A stretch of 8,126 nt of DNA from Nitrospinaceae bacterium (lineage in GTDB: Bacteria > Nitrospinota > Nitrospinia > Nitrospinales > VA-1). Position numbers and translations under genes: made by a program. Below are positions 6,108 through 8,126 of the stretch, piece after piece. Below the pieces are notes generated by a model, which did not search any database, was not told the origin of the DNA, and was given only the letters and a program-made list of their open reading frames with translations. The DNA lies in NCBI GenBank assembly GCA_012961055.1, contig DUAA01000022.1, positions 1 to 8,126 of the forward strand, read 5' to 3'. Every line of letters begins with the position of its first letter. The stretch's first letter is position 1.

Positions 6108-7127
6108 ATGATTAATATTTTTGCCGAAGCCAATTGCAATCGTTATGTACGTGATGAATGTCAATATTGTCACGTCTACGAACCGCTTAGCCAGATACCT
6201 AAAAGCGATTGGCATTTGATGCCGGAGCAGGCTCAGATCATGGTAGATAAGATTCGCCAGATGGAGGTGTTCCATGAGTTAGCCAAAAGGGAAATCAATC
6301 TAACGGGTGGGGAGCCTTCACAAAATCCTTATATCGTTGAAATTTTTAAGGTTTTTAGGAAAATAACACCCAACGTACGGATTCATACCAATCTGGATAT
6401 CAACTCAGAAAAATCTCAGCGTTGGCAGAGGTTGGTTGAGATCATGAAACTATCCGGGCGGGTTGATTTTACTTTATATCCAACTGTTTGGGAGTCGCGG
6501 CAAAGATCGCTCCTTGCTGAGATTCTTAGGCTGCAAGATGAATTGATCGTCAACATGATCTTTGAAAAAGTTTCAGACTTGTTGAGCCAGATAGAAATCT
6601 TGATTACCTTTTTTGGTGGACAGGAGAAGAAATATCAATCCGTTTTGTCTTTGCTTTCGACTTATCGCGGGAAATTAATAAATGTGTTAGCAGAAAACCC
6701 CGATTGCAGCGAGGTGGCATTTTTGAAGCATATGGAAGGTGTTGAAAACTATATTTGTGCCGATAATTTCACTTTTGGACTGAATATGATTCCTGGGTTC
6801 TATGTGGATAAAAATGGGGGGCGGTCTATGAATGCGCAGCCTTTCCCAAAAGATTTTAACCTGCTGGAATGCACCATTCCTCGTGGCACTATTGAAATAG
6901 TGACGGTTCAGCAAACGGGAGAAATCACCCCTTGTTGTGATGTCGGCAACTTAAAGTGTCAGCCTAAGTTTGGTAATCTCTTGCTGGACTCACCGGAAAA
7001 AATTATGAGACAGATCGAGGTGTCTCGGAAAAAGATGGTTTCAGGTACTTTTAAAAATCACCAAAATATAAACAATGGTAAAGCCGGAGAATGGGTGGAA
7101 GAAGGAATTCCCCCTTACTGTGTTTAA
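6108..7127 (+). CDS. atypical radical SAM protein with SPASM-like C-terminus
   Basis: The 339-residue protein begins directly with a cysteine cluster, C10-X7-C18-X2-C21 (CNRYVRDECQYC). This fits the place of the radical SAM 4Fe-4S motif but has seven residues instead of three between the first two Cys. The SAM-binding GGE motif follows as NLTGGEP (64-70), and IHTNLD (92-97) fits a later core strand. The C-terminal third holds C255, then GEITPCCDVGNLKC (271-284) with C276, C277 and C284, a GNLLLDSPEKI segment (289-299) and a final PPYC (C338). That is the look of a SPASM or twitch domain binding auxiliary Fe-S clusters. Such enzymes commonly modify peptides or proteins. The substrate is unknown and no precursor peptide is seen nearby. 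The start is supported by AAGGTGAGG just upstream. The next gene starts two bases after its stop. Confidence 0.82.
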   Translation: MINIFAEANCNRYVRDECQYCHVYEPLSQIPKSDWHLMPEQAQIMVDKIRQMEVFHELAKREINLTGGEPSQNPYIVEIFKVFRKITPNVRIHTNLDINSEKSQRWQRLVEIMKLSGRVDFTLYPTVWESRQRSLLAEILRLQDELIVNMIFEKVSDLLSQIEILITFFGGQEKKYQSVLSLLSTYRGKLINVLAENPDCSEVAFLKHMEGVENYICADNFTFGLNMIPGFYVDKNGGRSMNAQPFPKDFNLLECTIPRGTIEIVTVQQTGEITPCCDVGNLKCQPKFGNLLLDSPEKIMRQIEVSRKKMVSGTFKNHQNINNGKAGEWVEEGIPPYCV

Positions 7128-7129
7128 TT

Positions 7130-7975
7130 ATGAGTGAAGACGAAAAAGAACTGGAGCCGGATTCCGAAGAATCAAAATCTAAAGAATTGACCCCTGAAGA
7201 ATTGACCCCTGAAGAATCGAGCTCCGGAGAATCTGAGGAAAGTGACTCTTCCCAGCTAAAAGAAGCTGAAGAATCAGACGGGGATATCGACGAGGAGGAA
7301 GAAGAGGTTGAGTTTGACCTGGAAGCCCAGGTAGAAGAATTCAGGCGCCAGATAGAGGAAGATCCAGATAACTGTGTCCATTTTTATAACCTGGGCGAAG
7401 CGCTTGCTGAGTTGGGGCAATTGGATGAGGCGCATGAAGCTTTTGCTCAGGCTTTGTTGCTGGATGATAGCCATTCCTTCAGTGCTATAATTCATTTCGG
7501 AATCGGCAACCTTTATTACCACCAGTTGATGTCTGGAATACAATCCATGGTGGTAAAAAGTTCTGTGGGCCTGCATTCTCAACACAGAGCGGGGACGCAG
7601 ATTTCCTCGGTGAATGATGATGATTATGCCATTCCTCTGCGAGAGTTTGAGGCGTCCCTCCATGATCTCCCAACCTTGCAGGCGGATGAAGAAATCATGG
7701 AATATATCAGCAAGAATGTTCCTCAACAGATAGCCACGGTATATTATAAATGGGGCTCAGATCTGTTCGACAAGGCGCGACAAATTGATCTCTATGGGGA
7801 TGAAGTGAAGGACATCAAGCAGGGTTTGAGGCATTTGAAAAAAGCGATCGATATAGATCCAAATCACAGTCAGGCCAACCTGATGGTCAAATACGGGAAA
7901 AAGATGATTCAGGAAGGTTTCAGCATTTATGACGAATATGGATTTGAAGCTAAGGTAATCCCGGGTGCCGGGTAG
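7130..7975 (+). CDS. TPR protein with long acidic N-terminus, coupled to the radical SAM gene
   Basis: The 281-residue protein opens with about 65 residues dominated by Glu, Asp and Ser, surely disordered, ending in a run of five Glu in IDEEEEEVEFD (53-63). A clear TPR unit follows (about 83-115: FYNLGEALAELGQLDEAHEA and on). A divergent helical pair comes next (118-135), then a Gly/Ser/Asp linker. A last TPR-like pair (about 199-249) ends in HLKKAIDIDPNHSQA. No signal peptide is present. ATG 7130 is chosen because it gives the natural MSEDEKE start two bases after the upstream stop. The earlier in-frame ATG at 7091 overlaps the radical SAM gene and would add residues unlike the rest. No ribosome site lies at normal distance, so translation is probably coupled to the radical SAM gene. 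This suggests a stoichiometric partner, perhaps a substrate adaptor (inference). Confidence 0.88.
   Translation: MSEDEKELEPDSEESKSKELTPEELTPEESSSGESEESDSSQLKEAEESDGDIDEEEEEVEFDLEAQVEEFRRQIEEDPDNCVHFYNLGEALAELGQLDEAHEAFAQALLLDDSHSFSAIIHFGIGNLYYHQLMSGIQSMVVKSSVGLHSQHRAGTQISSVNDDDYAIPLREFEASLHDLPTLQADEEIMEYISKNVPQQIATVYYKWGSDLFDKARQIDLYGDEVKDIKQGLRHLKKAIDIDPNHSQANLMVKYGKKMIQEGFSIYDEYGFEAKVIPGAG
7184..7213 (+). repeat. two exact 15-bp tandem repeats coding ELTPE
   Basis: The unit GAATTGACCCCTGAA occurs twice head to tail (7184-7198 and 7199-7213), followed by a degraded third copy (7214-7228, GAATCGAGCTCCGGA). It lies in frame inside the acidic tail of the TPR gene. It looks like recent slippage that lengthens the tail by five residues per unit. 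Confidence 0.9.
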
Positions 7976-7998
7976 ACTTGAGATGGGGAGTGTAATTT

Positions 7999-8126
7999 AT
8001 GCCAGATATAGATGAGTTGATCCGAAACAGGTTGAGCAAGGACGGACAAGTGCTGAACTTGAAAGCCCAATTTTTGAGAGAGGTGGGCGCGAAAGAATTG
8101 GCTCAGAAAGAAAGTTTGAAGAATGT
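7999..8126 (+). CDS. start of an unrecognised gene, cut off by the window edge
   Basis: An ATG at 7999 lies eight bases behind a good ribosome site (GGGGAG, 7985-7990) and opens a frame that stays open to the right edge (42 complete codons). The visible start, MPDIDELIRNRLSKDGQVLN, is polar and predicted helical with no signal peptide. It begins 23 bases after the TPR gene and is probably in the same transcript. The fragment is too short to assign a family. Confidence 0.75.
   Translation, partial: MPDIDELIRNRLSKDGQVLNLKAQFLREVGAKELAQKESLKN

Noticed and set aside
6018..6275. 85-residue minus-strand frame
   Set aside because: Antisense to the start of the SPASM-like radical SAM gene, with no ribosome site and no features.
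7274..7726. 150-residue minus-strand frame
   Set aside because: It is the mirror of the acidic TPR gene, whose frame has clear TPR units. The antisense protein shows no domain.
1..8126. tRNA, rRNA, CRISPR arrays, insertion sequences, attachment sites
   Set aside because: Scanning found no regularly spaced repeats, transposase-like protein, terminal inverted repeats or structured RNA gene.

Overview
The window looks like bacterial chromosome from a Gram-negative organism of moderate G+C (judged by eye, roughly mid-40s %). Genes are closely packed and have Shine-Dalgarno sites. There are good sigma70-type promoters, one clear intrinsic terminator and a Sec-type signal peptide. The mix of TPR proteins, an NHL propeller, radical SAM enzymes and a DUF1566 protein suits environmental lineages such as Nitrospinota or the former Deltaproteobacteria. 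No marker gene is present, so that placement is only a guess.

Left part (1-3155, minus strand). Two genes are read leftward. An 8-repeat TPR protein runs off the left edge; it has no stop inside the window. To its right lies a complete 598-residue cobalamin-binding-domain radical SAM enzyme. Each has its own promoter with a perfect TTGACA -35 box. The 265-base gap between them holds the TPR promoter and a weak terminator-like hairpin.

Middle (3156-3590). A 435-base divergent intergenic region carries back-to-back promoters and an imperfect inverted repeat. The leftward promoter drives the B12 radical SAM gene. The rightward promoter (TTGACA, 18 bp, TATACT) drives a TTG-started gene for an unrecognised helical protein with an acidic tail, which ends at a strong intrinsic terminator.

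Right part (4325-8126, plus strand). Five genes follow: a cytoplasmic six-bladed NHL propeller with an acidic tail, an exported DUF1566 (Lcl C-terminal-like) protein, an atypical radical SAM protein with a CX7CX2C motif and a SPASM-like cysteine-rich end, a TPR protein with a very acidic N-terminus lying 2 nt behind it, and the start of another gene. The last three are spaced like an operon.

How they may work together is inference. Two radical SAM enzymes sit among repeat-scaffold proteins (TPR, NHL), and three of the cytoplasmic proteins carry similar acidic, disordered N-terminal tails. The tightest link is the SPASM-like radical SAM protein with its coupled TPR protein. No precursor peptide, transporter or regulator is visible, so no pathway can be named.
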